A stretch of 64,000 nucleotides of DNA. Source: Hawksworthiomyces lignivorus. Its lineage: Eukaryota > Ascomycota > Sordariomycetes > Ophiostomatales > Ophiostomataceae. This document shows positions 22,207 to 33,500 of the stretch, one piece after another. Location of the stretch: positions 124,001 through 188,000 of the forward strand of contig NTMA01000057.1 in assembly GCA_002917075.1 (NCBI GenBank). Direction: 5' to 3'. The translations under genes and the position numbers were made by a program. Position 1 is the stretch's first letter; every line of letters starts with the position of its first letter. The notes beneath the pieces are model-generated. The model had not been told where the DNA came from. It saw only the letters and a list, made by a program, of their open reading frames with translations, and did no database searches.

Positions 22207-23339
22207 ATGGTTTCACAGCAAGAGAACATCCTTATCACAGGCGCAGCAGGGTTCATCGGTGCTGCGCTGGCCATAGCTCTCTTAGAGTCATCGCCGAGCC
22301 TAACACTGACCTTGACCGATTTGGTGACTCCGTCTGTACCAGCAGGCAGCGCGGGCCGTGTAACTGCGGTCAAGAGTGACCTCACATCATCCGATGCTGT
22401 CGCATCGCTACTCTCCGGGGCAGGGACACCCTTCACTGCCGTCTACCTGCTTCATGGTCTGATGTCCGGTGGTGCTGAAGCTAACCTGGCACTCGGCTGG
22501 CAAATTAACTGGGATAGTCACCGGTATGTTGAGCTCACTGCAAGACATTGGGGCGGGATGCGAGAGGTGTGAGGAATTCGAAATTCCATTTACAGCATTA
22601 TGAATAACATCTTGTAAAAATTTTATCTAGGAACGTTCTTGACTATCTATACATTCATTACCCTGGTACTGTTGTTATTTTCTCTAGCTCCCTCGCCGTT
22701 TATGGACCACCTAGCCCCAGCGAGATCACCAGCGAGCGGACTTGTTCTCTACCTCAGTCTAGCTACGGTTCCCAGAAATTGATGGTGGAAACCTACCTCG
22801 GTGATTTCTCTCGCCGTGGCCTCCTAGATGGCCGCATTGTGCGCCTGCCTACGGTCATGGTGCGGCCCGGCGCACCCTCAGCGGCCGCTAGCTCCTTTGT
22901 CAGCGGCATCGTGCGTGAGCCGCTTCAGGGCATTCACACAGTTCTGCCTGTAGCCCGCGCTCTTCGTCTTTGGGTATGCAGTCCACACACCGTTGTGGCA
23001 AACCTCGTCCGCGTCAAGGACGTTCCTAAGGAGAAGCTCGGCTCGAATCGCGTCATAAATCTGCCGGGTATCACAGTAACTGTGCAGCAAATTTTGGATG
23101 CCCTTGAAGCTGTTGGAGGTGCGAAAGCCGGGGCTCTTGTACATGAGGAGCCAGATCCGCAAATTGAGGCTATTGTCAGCAGCTGGCCTGCTCAATTTGA
23201 TACAGGCCTTGCGCGGTCACTCGGTCTCAAAGACGACGTCCCTCTGCAATACACTGTGCAGGATTTTGCCGATGGTCTCAAGTACTTAACGAACGGCATC
23301 GAGAGACGGAGGGTTACAGAAGATGCGATGAGGCTCTAA
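22207..23339 (+). CDS. NAD-dependent epimerase/dehydratase family oxidoreductase, DenD (D-erythronate dehydrogenase)-like
   Basis: Extended-SDR protein of 341 residues, exons 22207-22523 and 22631-23339, with a 107-base intron. The start at 22207 gives NILITGAAGFIG (Rossmann GxxGxxG) close to the N-terminus. The spliced frame reads VVIFSSSLAVYG (catalytic serine) and SSYGSQKLMVE (Y-x3-K). The later stretch VRLPTVMVRPGAPSAAAS and VNLPGIT-like elements match the DenD group, which in bacteria oxidises C4 sugar acids such as D-erythronate at C2. Whether the fungal enzyme uses a tetronate or a longer aldonate cannot be told. It shares a promoter with the AKR. Cytosolic, no signal sequence. Confidence 0.88.
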
Positions 23340-23487
23340 ATATTTATTTTCTATGCGCTGTGTTCTTGGTAGATGAATGCTTCGAGTTGCCGCAGATATG
23401 TATAGATATAGAATAGACAGATATATATATGCTGTGATATCAAACAGTATTCGCTGAATTAAAAATAGAAATGAGGAAAAATTGTAC

Positions 23488-23546
23488 AACTTTTTTATTT
23501 TATTTATTTTATTTTATTTTATTTTATTTTATTTTATTTTATTTTT
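23488..23546. repeat. (TTTTA)n microsatellite
   Basis: About ten TTTTA/TTTA units between the convergent DenD-like and regulator genes. A similar short AAATA repeat lies at about 20265-20295. Simple-sequence DNA with no further role seen. Confidence 0.85.
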
Positions 23547-23620
23547 CAAAAAGGGCAAAAGTTATTTCGCTCCCTTCTTCCTGACTATTCACTTACTCTC
23601 TGATGGCTGAAGTCAACCCA

Positions 23621-26036
23621 TTACTGGAAAAAGCTTGTAGGACTAAGGTCTGCCGTATCAAATTCAGTCACGCCGCTTCCACTGAAGTACATGAGTGGTG
23701 ATGCACCCAACATCATATTGTTATCCAAAAGGAAATTGCCATCAAAAGAAAATGCGCCGTCGTTGCCAAATACCGGCTCTGGCCCGTTGCCTGGTCTATT
23801 TTGGGTTATTGAAGCTTCTGCGGTTGTCGCAAAGGGGGCAACGGGGCCAGAAGTCATTGTCCCATCACCAACGAACGTATGGCTGTGGCTGTTCAGTACA
23901 GCCGATGTCCAATCGGGAGCCTGCATTGTCTCAACAATACGTTCTAAACCATCGGCCATTAGGTTAACCAAGTGCCAGCGACCCACTGATGTAGAGCGGT
24001 ATAGCTGGACAAGGAGGATGATTCGGTCGACGACGACGGTGCGGTCAAGCAGGGCATCGGCATGCAACGGCGGCTTTATGGCCAGCTTCGCCAGGAACAT
24101 GCATGCAAAAGCCGTCATGGAGTGGATGTAAGCAGGTACGCCGCATAAGATCTGCGTCATCTCTGGATCTGTGATGAGCAGATTGATTATGGAGGTTGCG
24201 GCAGACACGGCGGCAGCGGCGGAGTCTGCAAAATGCGCAGGTATGGACGCACCACCGACCAGGCCGCGGAAAACCTGGCAGTGGAGATGCAGCGTAGCAA
24301 AGTGGTAGTGCATCAATAAGCCTTTGCGCGGAAAGCCGCCGATATGCTTGTGGTGCTCCTGGAGTTCTGTCGACCAATGCGCCAGCCACTTGTCCAGCTG
24401 ACGCCCAAAGGCAGCGATCTGCATGACGTAAACAGATGGCACCGGCTCGTTCGTGTCTGGGCCAAAGAGCTCGCGGATATTGTGTACTATGTTTAGCAAG
24501 GCTACCTGGCTGACCAGCCGTCGATCTTCGTCGCTTGCTGTTGGTCGTCGCACGAAGGCATCCCATCCACGCAGGGCAGCATCGTCGCGGATGATGGGAG
24601 GACGCGCATACAACGTCGACAGATGCTGATCGCATATGTACAACACGTACCAGAGGCGAACGCTGTCAACAGCATCGTCGTTACCTTCTTCTAGGGCACT
24701 GCGATGGGCACCGGCTAAGTTCAGCTCTGCGGCGCGCCGGATCGCGTAACCAGATAGTGTCCAGCTCATATCTGAAAGCCAATATGAAGCTATGCATAAA
24801 GCTCGAAGATAGTCGCGATCAATGCGGCGATTGAAGATAGATGCGGCCATTAAGCGACGAAACTCTTTCATACAGACACCATAGAGCGAGCCATTCTTGT
24901 CTGTAGCGTTGCTGTTTTCATTTATTCGAGGCCTGCTTCTATTTATACGCTCACTTGTATGCTGACCTGTCGGACCATCACCGTTTTCGCCATAGTGTAG
25001 AGCCGCAATTGTTAGAACACACACCGCCAGGATGCGGCTGCTGCGCCGTAGTTCATCTAACGTCTTGTACCTGTCTTGCACACCGATTCCATAAATGTAT
25101 GGATCAACGTAGTCTCTGTAAAGGCAGAAAAGTCGCTCCGCAATATCAAGAGGTAATTGGCCGCGGGAGATGAAGTCATCAATGGCACGACTGTCGGGCG
25201 GCGTTGGCGTCTGTTCCAGCTCACTGGCATCCGGCGACCGTAAGGCGCTCATCTTGGTTAATCGGTATACGGAGCGAATAGGTACTTGCGGTAGGCCATC
25301 GTCGTCCTCTGGGGAGATCTTGGGCGAATTGTCACGCGACGGTACGACGACATCGTCTACATGTCGGATGTCTCCTGGTTCTTCAGGTGCTGGCGTCTGC
25401 AGTCCAGGTTTGGCACTACGCAGTTGAGGAAGTGCTGGAAGATTTAGAGCTTTAAGCGACTTCTGTAGTCCGGCATGCATCATTTCCATATCGTGTGCTA
25501 TCGCTTCCGAAAGCCTGAGGAGTCAATGTCGTTATAGTCAGTGGTAAAGATGGCTCCAGCGCGGTTTGCTAAAGTAATACTGCAGAGGGAAGCACTGACT
25601 CGGTTCTCTCGCTGATCAGTGTCTGGAGGCTCTTATTGAGCGTACAGCCTAAATTTTTCTCTGTGCACCTCTTGCACGGAGGCCCGGACTCTTCCATTAT
25701 GCATTTGATCTGGGCACGATGCCTTTCGTTAGTACCAATCCTTAATCTGATTTCCTATCATACGGCCGACTTCCGTACCTTGTGTTTGCGACATGCCGCG
25801 CAAGCTTTCACTTTGCGGGATATATTGGGAATGAACGGCTTCAACTGATCACCATTAGCATCGCTGTCGGATCTGCCTATCTCTGGATGCTGTCCATTGC
25901 TTTTGTGACTGTCCTGTGCTGATCTAGAGGCACGGCAAGAACCAGGCGGGCTGGCAGGATTTTGATGCACCCAGATCGCGTCGGCATTTTCTCCGGCGAC
26001 TGCTTGATCCCAGGTTCGCTTGGCTCGCAGTGTCAT
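23621..26036 (-). CDS. Zn2Cys6 transcription factor, candidate regulator of the sugar-acid cluster
   Basis: Three exons, 26036-25779, 25709-25600 and 25514-23621, giving 753 residues. The zinc cluster is split by the first intron: CAACRKHK joins IKC, then C-KR-C and a final cysteine six residues on, a canonical C6 layout at about residues 80-108. A helical linker precedes the fungal-specific middle homology domain, with LFCLYRDYVDPYIYG, LRALCIASYWLSDMSW and AELNLAGAHRSALEEG. The C-terminus is polar and ends SPTSFFQ, a possible activation region. It lies centrally among the catabolic genes, between the DenD-like gene and the transporter, and is the obvious candidate to bind the shared CCGAG motif. 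That link is inference. Confidence 0.92.
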
Positions 26037-26838
26037 TGTGGAGGTTGTGCCACGGTGCTGGAATAGAAGTAGCTCATCAAAATAATATAAGAGAAGAGTA
26101 GTTGCCGATATGGCAATGCTGCCCGGAAGATGGTAACCCTTCTCTGAAATTTTACAAATGCGTCGCGAAATACGGAGTAAAGCACCAAGATTAATCTCCT
26201 AGGAATGACACACAATGGGAAAAAAAGGAATAACTTGGTGACTTGATAAAAGCCCACAACGAATCAGTCGAACCAGTCGCTATGCTTCGCTTCCCACAGT
26301 TGTCTTTAGCGCAGGACTCGCCCTAGACATTATCCTTTCCCATTTACGTTATAGTGTTGTCGCCCTGCTGAAATCAGCTAATGATGCAAGTCGCAGAGCC
26401 GATGGATGGCACCAGCCAAGGTATCGCACACTAGCCTTTAGTTTCGTAGCAGCCGACACTGCGACGATACTTGTTTACCTAGGCCAAAAGCGGTAATAAA
26501 TTCGGAAACTGAAAACCCTTACGCATGACCATTTGCATTGTGGAGACTTATTGTCATCACATCTGTATGGTGACAGGCTGTCTAGAATAGGCGCAGCTCA
26601 AAGGAACCAGAGCAAAACCCACTCAACTTGATCGCTAGGAGTGCACTATTATAAGCTGCGGACATGTGTTTCCGCTTAAGGAATATGTGAGCGTAATTAA
26701 GAATATACCACTATCAACAGAGCGAACTGATAGCTAAGCCCACAAAATGCCCACAGTAACGGTCATGTGGAAAGTCCCAAATCCTCCTCCACTGTTATGC
26801 TATCCACACGAATATACAAAACCTACAACCACTACATC
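26037..26838. promoter_or_regulatory. upstream region of the Zn2Cys6 regulator
   Basis: About 800 bases between the regulator start and the 3' end of the transporter, both on the minus strand. No gene seen. I did not find the CTCTCCGAG motif here, so autoregulation through that motif is not indicated. Confidence 0.45.
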
Positions 26839-28916
26839 TTAGACTGCAGTTTCATTATGGACGGCTGCCACAGGTACCTTTAACTCATCATCTGCTTCTT
26901 TTCCGGCCTCTTCGAGCATCTTCTCCTGTACGTCGCGGCGGACTTTTTCCTCCTCCGTGGGGTAAGCATGGCGGAACATGGTAAAGAAATTCCGCTGGAA
27001 GAGATCATCCATGGACTCGATGGACCGGCCCTTGAGCTCGGGCATACAGAAGTATGAAAACACGGCGCCCAGGTATGTCAGCACAGCATACAAAAGAAAA
27101 GTTCCGTATCCCATGTGTGTAAGCATGTCAGGCGTAGCTTTGGTGATGCCGTAGTCTACAATCCAGTTGATGAAGAAGCAGAAAGCCATACAAACAGACC
27201 GGATGCGAGCCGGGAAGATCTCAGCAGCTACCACATAGGGCGCGACCGACCAGCCAAAGGACCTACACGCGGATTAGCATTCTTTATTGACTCCGTAAAA
27301 AGATGGAATCATGTCAATATACCATCCAAAAGCGTAAATGTATAACCAAATGATACCGACGATACCACCCGCCGGTGTACCGCCGTCGCCGTCAGTCGAA
27401 GGGCGGGCAAACCGAATGTAGAGACCAACGTAAAGCATAGACGTTGCCTGCAAGATGGAACCAACCTGGACGTGGAAGATTTATCAGCACAAGGAAAGCG
27501 TAAACAAATAACACCAACAAAATATTTTGCAAAACTTACAATAAGCGGCCGTCTCCGTCCAATGCGGTCAACCATCCAGCCGACATAGAAAATCGTAGTG
27601 ACAAGCTTGACAAGGCCATAAATGCCAGTTGTCATCAAATTGAGTGAGTTTTCTGAGCGTACTCCAACCATTTCAAAAATCTCGGGCGCAAAGTAGTTGA
27701 GACTGTCAGTTCCCGTGAACTTGTGGAAAAGAAACAGAATGCTAGCCAGAAAGAAACGGCGCGTATTGCTGCGGATTGTGGCAATGTCCTTTAGAACCTG
27801 CCAGTAGTTGACACCTGTTCGCCATAACGTCAGAATTCAACTTTGACAGCTTTCTGTTTGGAGTATCAATGAGGGGCGCACCTTTCTTGAGCTCTTGCTC
27901 GGAATCGACTTGGACACAAACCTCCATGAACTCTTGGACTACATATGGGTGGTCGGCAGGCAAGTTGCGTAGTTTGCACAGGTTCCGAAGAGCTTCTTCC
28001 TTCTTACCACGAATGACCAAAGCTCTGGGGGTTTCGAGGACAACTAGTTCCATAATACAGGTTTAGAATTTTCACACCTCTTCCTGTTACTTTCGCGGTT
28101 ATAGGCACTGCAACTCACAGAAGAGCATAAGGAACATGAAGCCACCGGGAATGATCTGGATTCCCAGAGCCATCTTCCATTGAAGATTGCTTGATTTTGC
28201 CCAAAGAGACACGCCATAGTTTACCCAGAAGGCAAGACTCAACGCCAAGATGATGCACAGATTATATGATGTCGTCAGCGCTCCACGAACCGATTTGGGT
28301 GAATTCTCTGCCAAAAACTGTGGTGCTAGCATGCTAGTAGCACCAATAGAAATGCCAGCAATCAGCCGACCAGCATAGAAAACACCCAAGTTGGCAAATT
28401 CTTGCATTGTACAGCCGACAATGAAGACCAGTCCAAAAAACTGAAGTGAGTACTTGCGGCCGAGGAAGTCAGCAAAGGGCGCAGCAATCAAGGCACCTGC
28501 AGATCCTCCCGCAGCCACTGCACATTGTCAAAGAATCTCATGTCAGTTTTTGAAGACCATGGTCATAATCACTCTCCACTGGTGAATCCGACATACTCAT
28601 AGCGGCAATATTTCCCTCTGTGACCAACAGCACAAGTCGTTAGCATGAATATCAACCACTCGTAAATGAGCCAGTCTGTATCATCTGAGAAGAGCCTACC
28701 CTTCGCATTGGCTTCAGAGACACTGTCTTTATCGAGCCCAAAGGCGTGCTGGAAGCTCGCAAGGGTCATAACGCCTCCAATGTTGCCTTGGTCGAATCCA
28801 TAAGCACATCCGGCAAAGGCAACTGTGGTGGTCATATAAAACAGCCTCCAGTTGAAGATTTCGCGCGGATCTGTTTTCCATTCGGGCGAAGCCCAGATAG
28901 AGGTGCCACCACCCAT
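26839..28916 (-). CDS. MFS sugar transporter
   Basis: Plasma-membrane sugar porter of 546 residues in seven exons: 28916-28700, 28617-28597, 28517-28119, 28043-27882, 27814-27540, 27465-27323 and 27262-26839; every intron is GT-AG and in frame. Sugar-porter signatures are GYDQ-like YGFDQGNIGGVM in helix 1, DFLGRKYSLQ, AGRLIAGISIGATSM, ETPRALVIRGK, DRIGRRRPLIV and PARIRSVCMAF, ending in a charged cytosolic tail. The family imports hexoses, pentoses, uronates or oligosaccharides by proton symport. Divergent from the BNR protein with a common promoter, it probably imports that enzyme's substrate. Specificity unknown. Confidence 0.93.
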
Positions 28917-29598
28917 GATTCAGAGCACAAACAAAAGAAAAAGACCAAAAAAAATAGAGACAGAAGGATGATACTGCAAGAAATTGATATCAATGAAAAA
29001 GCTGTGCAAGCAGAACGTAAAGTTGAAAATTAAAAGTGGTCGTTGATGGTGATTCGATCTGAAACTTTAAATTATACTTCGCCGTTGCTCTGAGCTGGTC
29101 AAATATTGCCCCATGGGGAAAACCCCCATGGGGGGGGGGTTCATCACAACAAACGTGAAAATTGAGTACAACTCCTATCTCCGCTCCTCAATACTTAGTG
29201 GCGGTTTCCACAGACCAACCTCCGCCGTACTCCACAATTTCGATCGACGAAGCTACATAGGAGAGAAACACAAATCAAAACGAAGAAAAATGCCATACTC
29301 GGCGAGATGTCCGAGTGAAAAAGTCCGGGGAGAATGCCGACGTAACACGCGAGCTCTCTCAACACGACTGCTAAGGCCGCATGCAGATCATGGCCAGGTT
29401 GCAATCGTTCTAGCGATACCACATGATGTCTTGATACAGCCGGTTATGGAACCATAAAAACAAGTTGTCTAGCAGGGTTGCGCACTATGGAGACGAAGGA
29501 GACTTGTTCACTCTCATGTCTCCCTTCCACTGGACGAGGATATCCGACAGCTACTAAACCAAAACTTAAAGCGGAATCCCACAAATAGTGGTACAGCC
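28917..29598. promoter_or_regulatory. bidirectional promoter sugar transporter / BNR protein with CGG-N8-CCG inverted repeat and CATGG palindromes
   Basis: ACTCGG (29297-29302) and CCGAGT (29311-29316) form a perfect inverted repeat with an 8-base spacer, a layout typical of Zn2Cys6 dimer sites. Its half-site matches the CCGAG motif of the other cluster promoters. Separately, CCCCATGGGG (29109-29118) and CCCCCATGGGGG (about 29123-29134) are two palindromes in tandem, close to the transporter start. No coding sequence is supported. Confidence 0.55.
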
Positions 29599-30801
29599 AT
29601 GCCAGCCTCGGCGACAGTCGTGACCGCTCTACCCACCACAGAGGGTCTATCTCGCGTGGACAATTTACCGACAACTACTGTGCAGTCTCATGCTTCCAAC
29701 CTCCTTGAACTTCCGGATGGAACGCTTCTCTGTGCTTGGTTCGGTGGTACACAAGAAGGCATTCGCGATATCTCCATCTATTTGACTCGTCTTGCACCTG
29801 GAGCAGCCAAGTGGACAGATCCTGTGAAAGTATCGTCAGACCCAGACCGAAGCGAGCAGAATCCAGTTCTGTTCCGCGACCCTGCCAGCGGCAAACTCTG
29901 GTTGTTCCACACGGCCCAGCCATTTGGCGACCAAGAAGAGGCTGTAATAATTGTACGCACATCTGACGACGAGGGACATACCTGGAGCCCCCCGTTTTCT
30001 CCCTTCCCGAAGAAGCAGAGCATTGGCACTTTTGTGCGGCAGCCTGTGGTTGTTACGCAAGACGGAACCTGGCTTCTGCCTATTTTCCTCTGTCGAACAA
30101 CGCCGGGCTTCCGCTGGGTCGGCAACGACGATGCCTCTACCGTGTTCTGGACCCGTGATAGTGGCAAAACATGGTCGGAGACACCCGTCCCTGACAGCGT
30201 CGGGAGAGTGCACATGAGTATCTTATCCTTGGCTCCTGGGAACGGCTACGTCGCCTTCTACCGTAGCCGCTGGGCTGACCACATCTACCGATCAACATCG
30301 TCTGACGGCATTAATTGGTCGTCGCCTGTCGCGACATCTTTGCCTAATCCAAACTCCGGCATCGCGGCTGCGCGCTTGTCTAACGGCACAATCGTGCTTG
30401 CCTTCAACCATTCACAGGCCAAGGCTGACACGGAGCGGCGATCAGGTCTCTACGATGATATCACACCGCCCGAAGATACACGTGAAAACCAGCCCCCGGC
30501 CACTACCGACAAGACAGTAGCCATCTGGGGTACGCCTCGCAATGCCCTCTCCATCGGCATCTCGCACGATGATGGGTTAACGTGGACGTACCGGGTATTG
30601 GAGGATGGCGATGGTTACTGCATGACCAACAATTCTCGCGAACATGCTAACCATGAGCTGAGCTACCCAAGCCTGGCTTTGCCGCGGGGCTCTTCCACAG
30701 GCGTCCATATCGCCTACACTTATCACCGGTTGTACATCAAACACGTATATATCGACGATGTGGCAGCTTTTGTTCTTGCCGGGCAAAGTGCTTCTAGCTA
30801 A
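29599..30801 (+). CDS. sialidase-like BNR/Asp-box protein (COG4692 type)
   Basis: Single-exon beta-propeller protein of 400 residues. Four Asp-boxes (S/T-x-D-x-G-x-T-W) are visible: DDEGHTW, RDSGKTW, SSDGINW and HDDGLTW. The N-terminal ASNLLELPDGTLLCAWFGG is the hallmark of the predicted-neuraminidase group common in soil bacteria. There is no signal peptide, so the enzyme should act inside the cell on an imported substrate, unlike secreted fungal sialidases. True sialidase activity is uncertain: related propellers include rhamnosidases and lyases acting on rhamnosyl-glucuronate. It shares a promoter with the sugar transporter. Bacterial-like domain and lack of introns could hint at horizontal origin, unproven. 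Confidence 0.88.
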   Translation: MPASATVVTALPTTEGLSRVDNLPTTTVQSHASNLLELPDGTLLCAWFGGTQEGIRDISIYLTRLAPGAAKWTDPVKVSSDPDRSEQNPVLFRDPASGKLWLFHTAQPFGDQEEAVIIVRTSDDEGHTWSPPFSPFPKKQSIGTFVRQPVVVTQDGTWLLPIFLCRTTPGFRWVGNDDASTVFWTRDSGKTWSETPVPDSVGRVHMSILSLAPGNGYVAFYRSRWADHIYRSTSSDGINWSSPVATSLPNPNSGIAAARLSNGTIVLAFNHSQAKADTERRSGLYDDITPPEDTRENQPPATTDKTVAIWGTPRNALSIGISHDDGLTWTYRVLEDGDGYCMTNNSREHANHELSYPSLALPRGSSTGVHIAYTYHRLYIKHVYIDDVAAFVLAGQSASS

Positions 30802-31104
30802 AGTAGGCGACACTGAACTATAGAAATAAATTGAGAATTTTTTTCAAAAAAAAAAAAAAATAAAGATCATGAAATTTAATTAGTCAAATGATAGTTGAGC
30901 AGCATCCTCTTTGAATAAAATAGAAGAAATATAAGTACATGAAGTTACTAATAGATAGTAATTAATTGGATACGGTAACGAAAAACATAATAGAATACAA
31001 CTCATTTTATACCTCTATCAATTGAGTCGAAATCGGCAGTTCCCACGAATAGTTGACGTTATTCGGGTAATCTATATGTGAACTATGATTGCTAAAGTAA
31101 CCTT
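30802..31104. other. convergent AT-rich 3' flank
   Basis: Between the BNR gene and the end of the flavocytochrome gene; includes an A run at about 30846-30860. No gene. Confidence 0.5.
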
Positions 31105-33031
31105 TTAGAGCTTGGCATTTTGTGCTATAGCTACTGGTATATCTCGAAACTTGCGGAGGTCACGGAGGAGATAATCCACGTCTGCTGTATTCAGGAGGCC
31201 AGGGTCCGCCTGATCAAGGCTGGTGATACCACAAAGCATCATGCTGACTTCGATTTCGTCTTTCAAAACTGTAGGAGTACTTATTAGTGTCTAGTTTCTT
31301 TGCATTTATGGAAATTGTTAGACATTCGGGAAATCGAAAAGCATACTCTGCGTTAAGTGTTCTGCACCATCTTGGCCGTAGATTAGTGAGTATAGATACG
31401 GGCGGCCAAGGCCAACAGCAGTAGCACCCAGGGCAATTGCCTTAAGGATATCTGTTCCTCGCTCAAAACCACCATCTACGTAAACCTCCAGCGCAGAAAA
31501 GACTTCAGGACACCGCTGGCGGAGTTCAAGGAGGTTCAAAATGGCCGGTTGTGATCTGGGAAGAGAACCATCATCAGCTGACGTGTCATAAAGAAAATGC
31601 ACAAGATCAAATTTGAAACCACTGGGCAAACACACGTATCCAGAGATCGGCCACCGTGATTCGATAAGAAGATGCCGTCGACGCCATACGACACAGCCAA
31701 TTTTGCGTCCTCGACTGATTGTACGCCTTTAAGTACAATGGGTAGCCCGCCAGAGGCCTCGCGGATCCAGGCAAGGTCAGTCCATGTCAGCGTTCGGTCA
31801 AAGTACTGGGCCATCAACCGTCCCAGGCCACCCCCCTTCTTGTCGTTGGATGAAGTGGCACCGCTGATAGCCGACTGGATTTGTTGCTCCGCAGTGACAC
31901 GCTCGTCAGCCTCGCGTTTACCCGGAACGGGAGAATCGACTGTGACAAAGATAGCCCGCACACCGAGTTCGTGCGCTTTTTTCAGAAGCTCGATGGTTTT
32001 CTGACGGTCGCGGTTGACATAGAGCTGTAGGAAAAAGGGCTGTCCTGACTGACCAGCTTTAATAATGTGGCCTAATGGATACGAGGCATTGTTGGAGACC
32101 TGTGAGTGCAAAAATGCAGGAAGACTATCAGCAAAGACATACAAACTAAGACAAAATATGAAAAATCAGTAGAGACTAGGTATGGGAGAGCCGCATACGC
32201 ATTGAATGATGCCCTCAGCAGCGGCGGCGCGGGCCAGCGCTAGTTCACCATCTGGGTGTGCCAATCTAGCCATGGCTGCGGGACTAATGAAAAAAGGTGC
32301 GCTGCTAGGGCAGTCAAGTATTGTGCGTCGGTAATCTACTTTTTGGACATTACGTAGAATGCGTGGCTGTATCATTATCCGACGAGCCAACGCCTTGTTC
32401 TGGCGGTGGGTTATTAGGTCCGTGGCAGCCGATGAATAGAAGGCCCAAGTTTTTTTGCTCAGAACTTGCTCAGCCACTTCTTCAAAATCAGCAGCCCTCA
32501 ACAGGGACTGCAACTTGGGCTTCTCGTAATCTCCGTTCTTGCTGGGGGCAACCACAACTGAGACTTTATTTTGTCCTTTACTTCCAGCCTCGACGCTCTT
32601 TATAGCTCCGGTTGGCTGATCCGTGAGGACTTTGACGACGCCGGTGTCACCATTAACGCTCAAATTTTCCGCTTGCTCCTCGATGAGCCTTCCCTTATGC
32701 TTTTCTTTAGAAAGGCCTTCCTCAAGAATACCAGGTGCATGCACCTCGTCAAATGCTTTAGTTGCGTTTCGACCCGCATATTGCAGAATGACTGGAGGTA
32801 TTGTCGTTAGTCTTCTGGTAGATTTGGCATTTAGGTACGTTTGCAATATTTCCACATATACCAGATTCAAGATAAAGACGGAGACTCACTTTCTGGACCC
32901 CCAGGGTGCTCATCTAAGAAATCAGTCATGTCCCAGACGTTTGAATGAATAGCAATCCAGCAGTTGTCCCTTGTGTTGTGTTTTGCCAGTTCGTTAATAG
33001 TTAACAATATATTACATCGGTCAGGAGCCAT
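31105..33031 (-). CDS. flavocytochrome b2-type L-2-hydroxyacid (L-lactate) dehydrogenase
   Basis: FMN-dependent 2-hydroxyacid dehydrogenase fused to an N-terminal cytochrome b5 domain, 523 residues in five exons: 33031-32890, 32791-32199, 32099-31636, 31555-31347 and 31268-31105. The heme domain has DFLDEHPGG (ligand H42) and a second histidine in FDEVHAPG. The FMN barrel shows AFYSSAATDL, FFISPAAMARLAHPDGE, LQLYVNRDR, ATVDSP-like FVTVDSPVPGKRE, LSNHGGRSLD (catalytic histidine) and VDGGFERGTDILKA. Family members oxidise L-lactate, glycolate or mandelate and pass electrons to cytochrome c. An upstream in-frame ATG at 33121 would add a hydrophobic leader; I chose 33031 for its GCACGATGG context. 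Divergent from a D-2-hydroxyacid dehydrogenase. Confidence 0.88.
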
Positions 33032-33500
33032 CGTGCATGCATAAAGAGTCACTAATAGGAGAAGAAAAAATAGGAATGTTTGTGACACAAGGTTTCTTTC
33101 AGTCTCCCATGGTTTGCGCAAAGAGCTATCTAAAACGCTACTGAATCTACATCAATTTAGATGACCTTCGACATCCGAGCTAACCAAATTCATCTTCGGC
33201 TTTCGTGAAGCATCAGAGACTATGCTTTCTCCATCGCCATTAGTTAAGGTGGATCTTAAGAATCGAGACTCCATCCGCCAGAGCATCAATTTCAGAAGCC
33301 TCGGAATCCGCACCCGGCCTTCTCTCCGAGTGCTAATACCTACCCCATCTCCATGTACAACCCCACCGCAAGGGGGCTAACGCTATTACAATACGGTAGC
33401 TATGTAATATTGCACAGATACATGCCTTTTAGCTGCTTCAAGAATAGGAATTTGGTACTACCAAGTTCGCTGTTAACGCTGCATCTGCGACTACACCATT
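33032..33500. promoter_or_regulatory. bidirectional promoter flavocytochrome / D-2-hydroxyacid dehydrogenase with CCGAG motifs
   Basis: CTCTCCGAGT at 33322-33331 repeats the motif of the aldolase and AKR/DenD promoters. Nearby are CTCGG (33300-33304, part of CGG-AAT-CCG at 33302-33310) and TCCGAGC at 33174-33180. All fit Zn2Cys6-type binding. No gene in the gap. Confidence 0.55.

Noticed and set aside
29599..30801. Calling the BNR protein a sialidase and the cluster a sialic-acid pathway
   Set aside because: No kinase, epimerase or deacetylase of sialic-acid catabolism is present and the propeller family is functionally mixed; kept as sialidase-like only.
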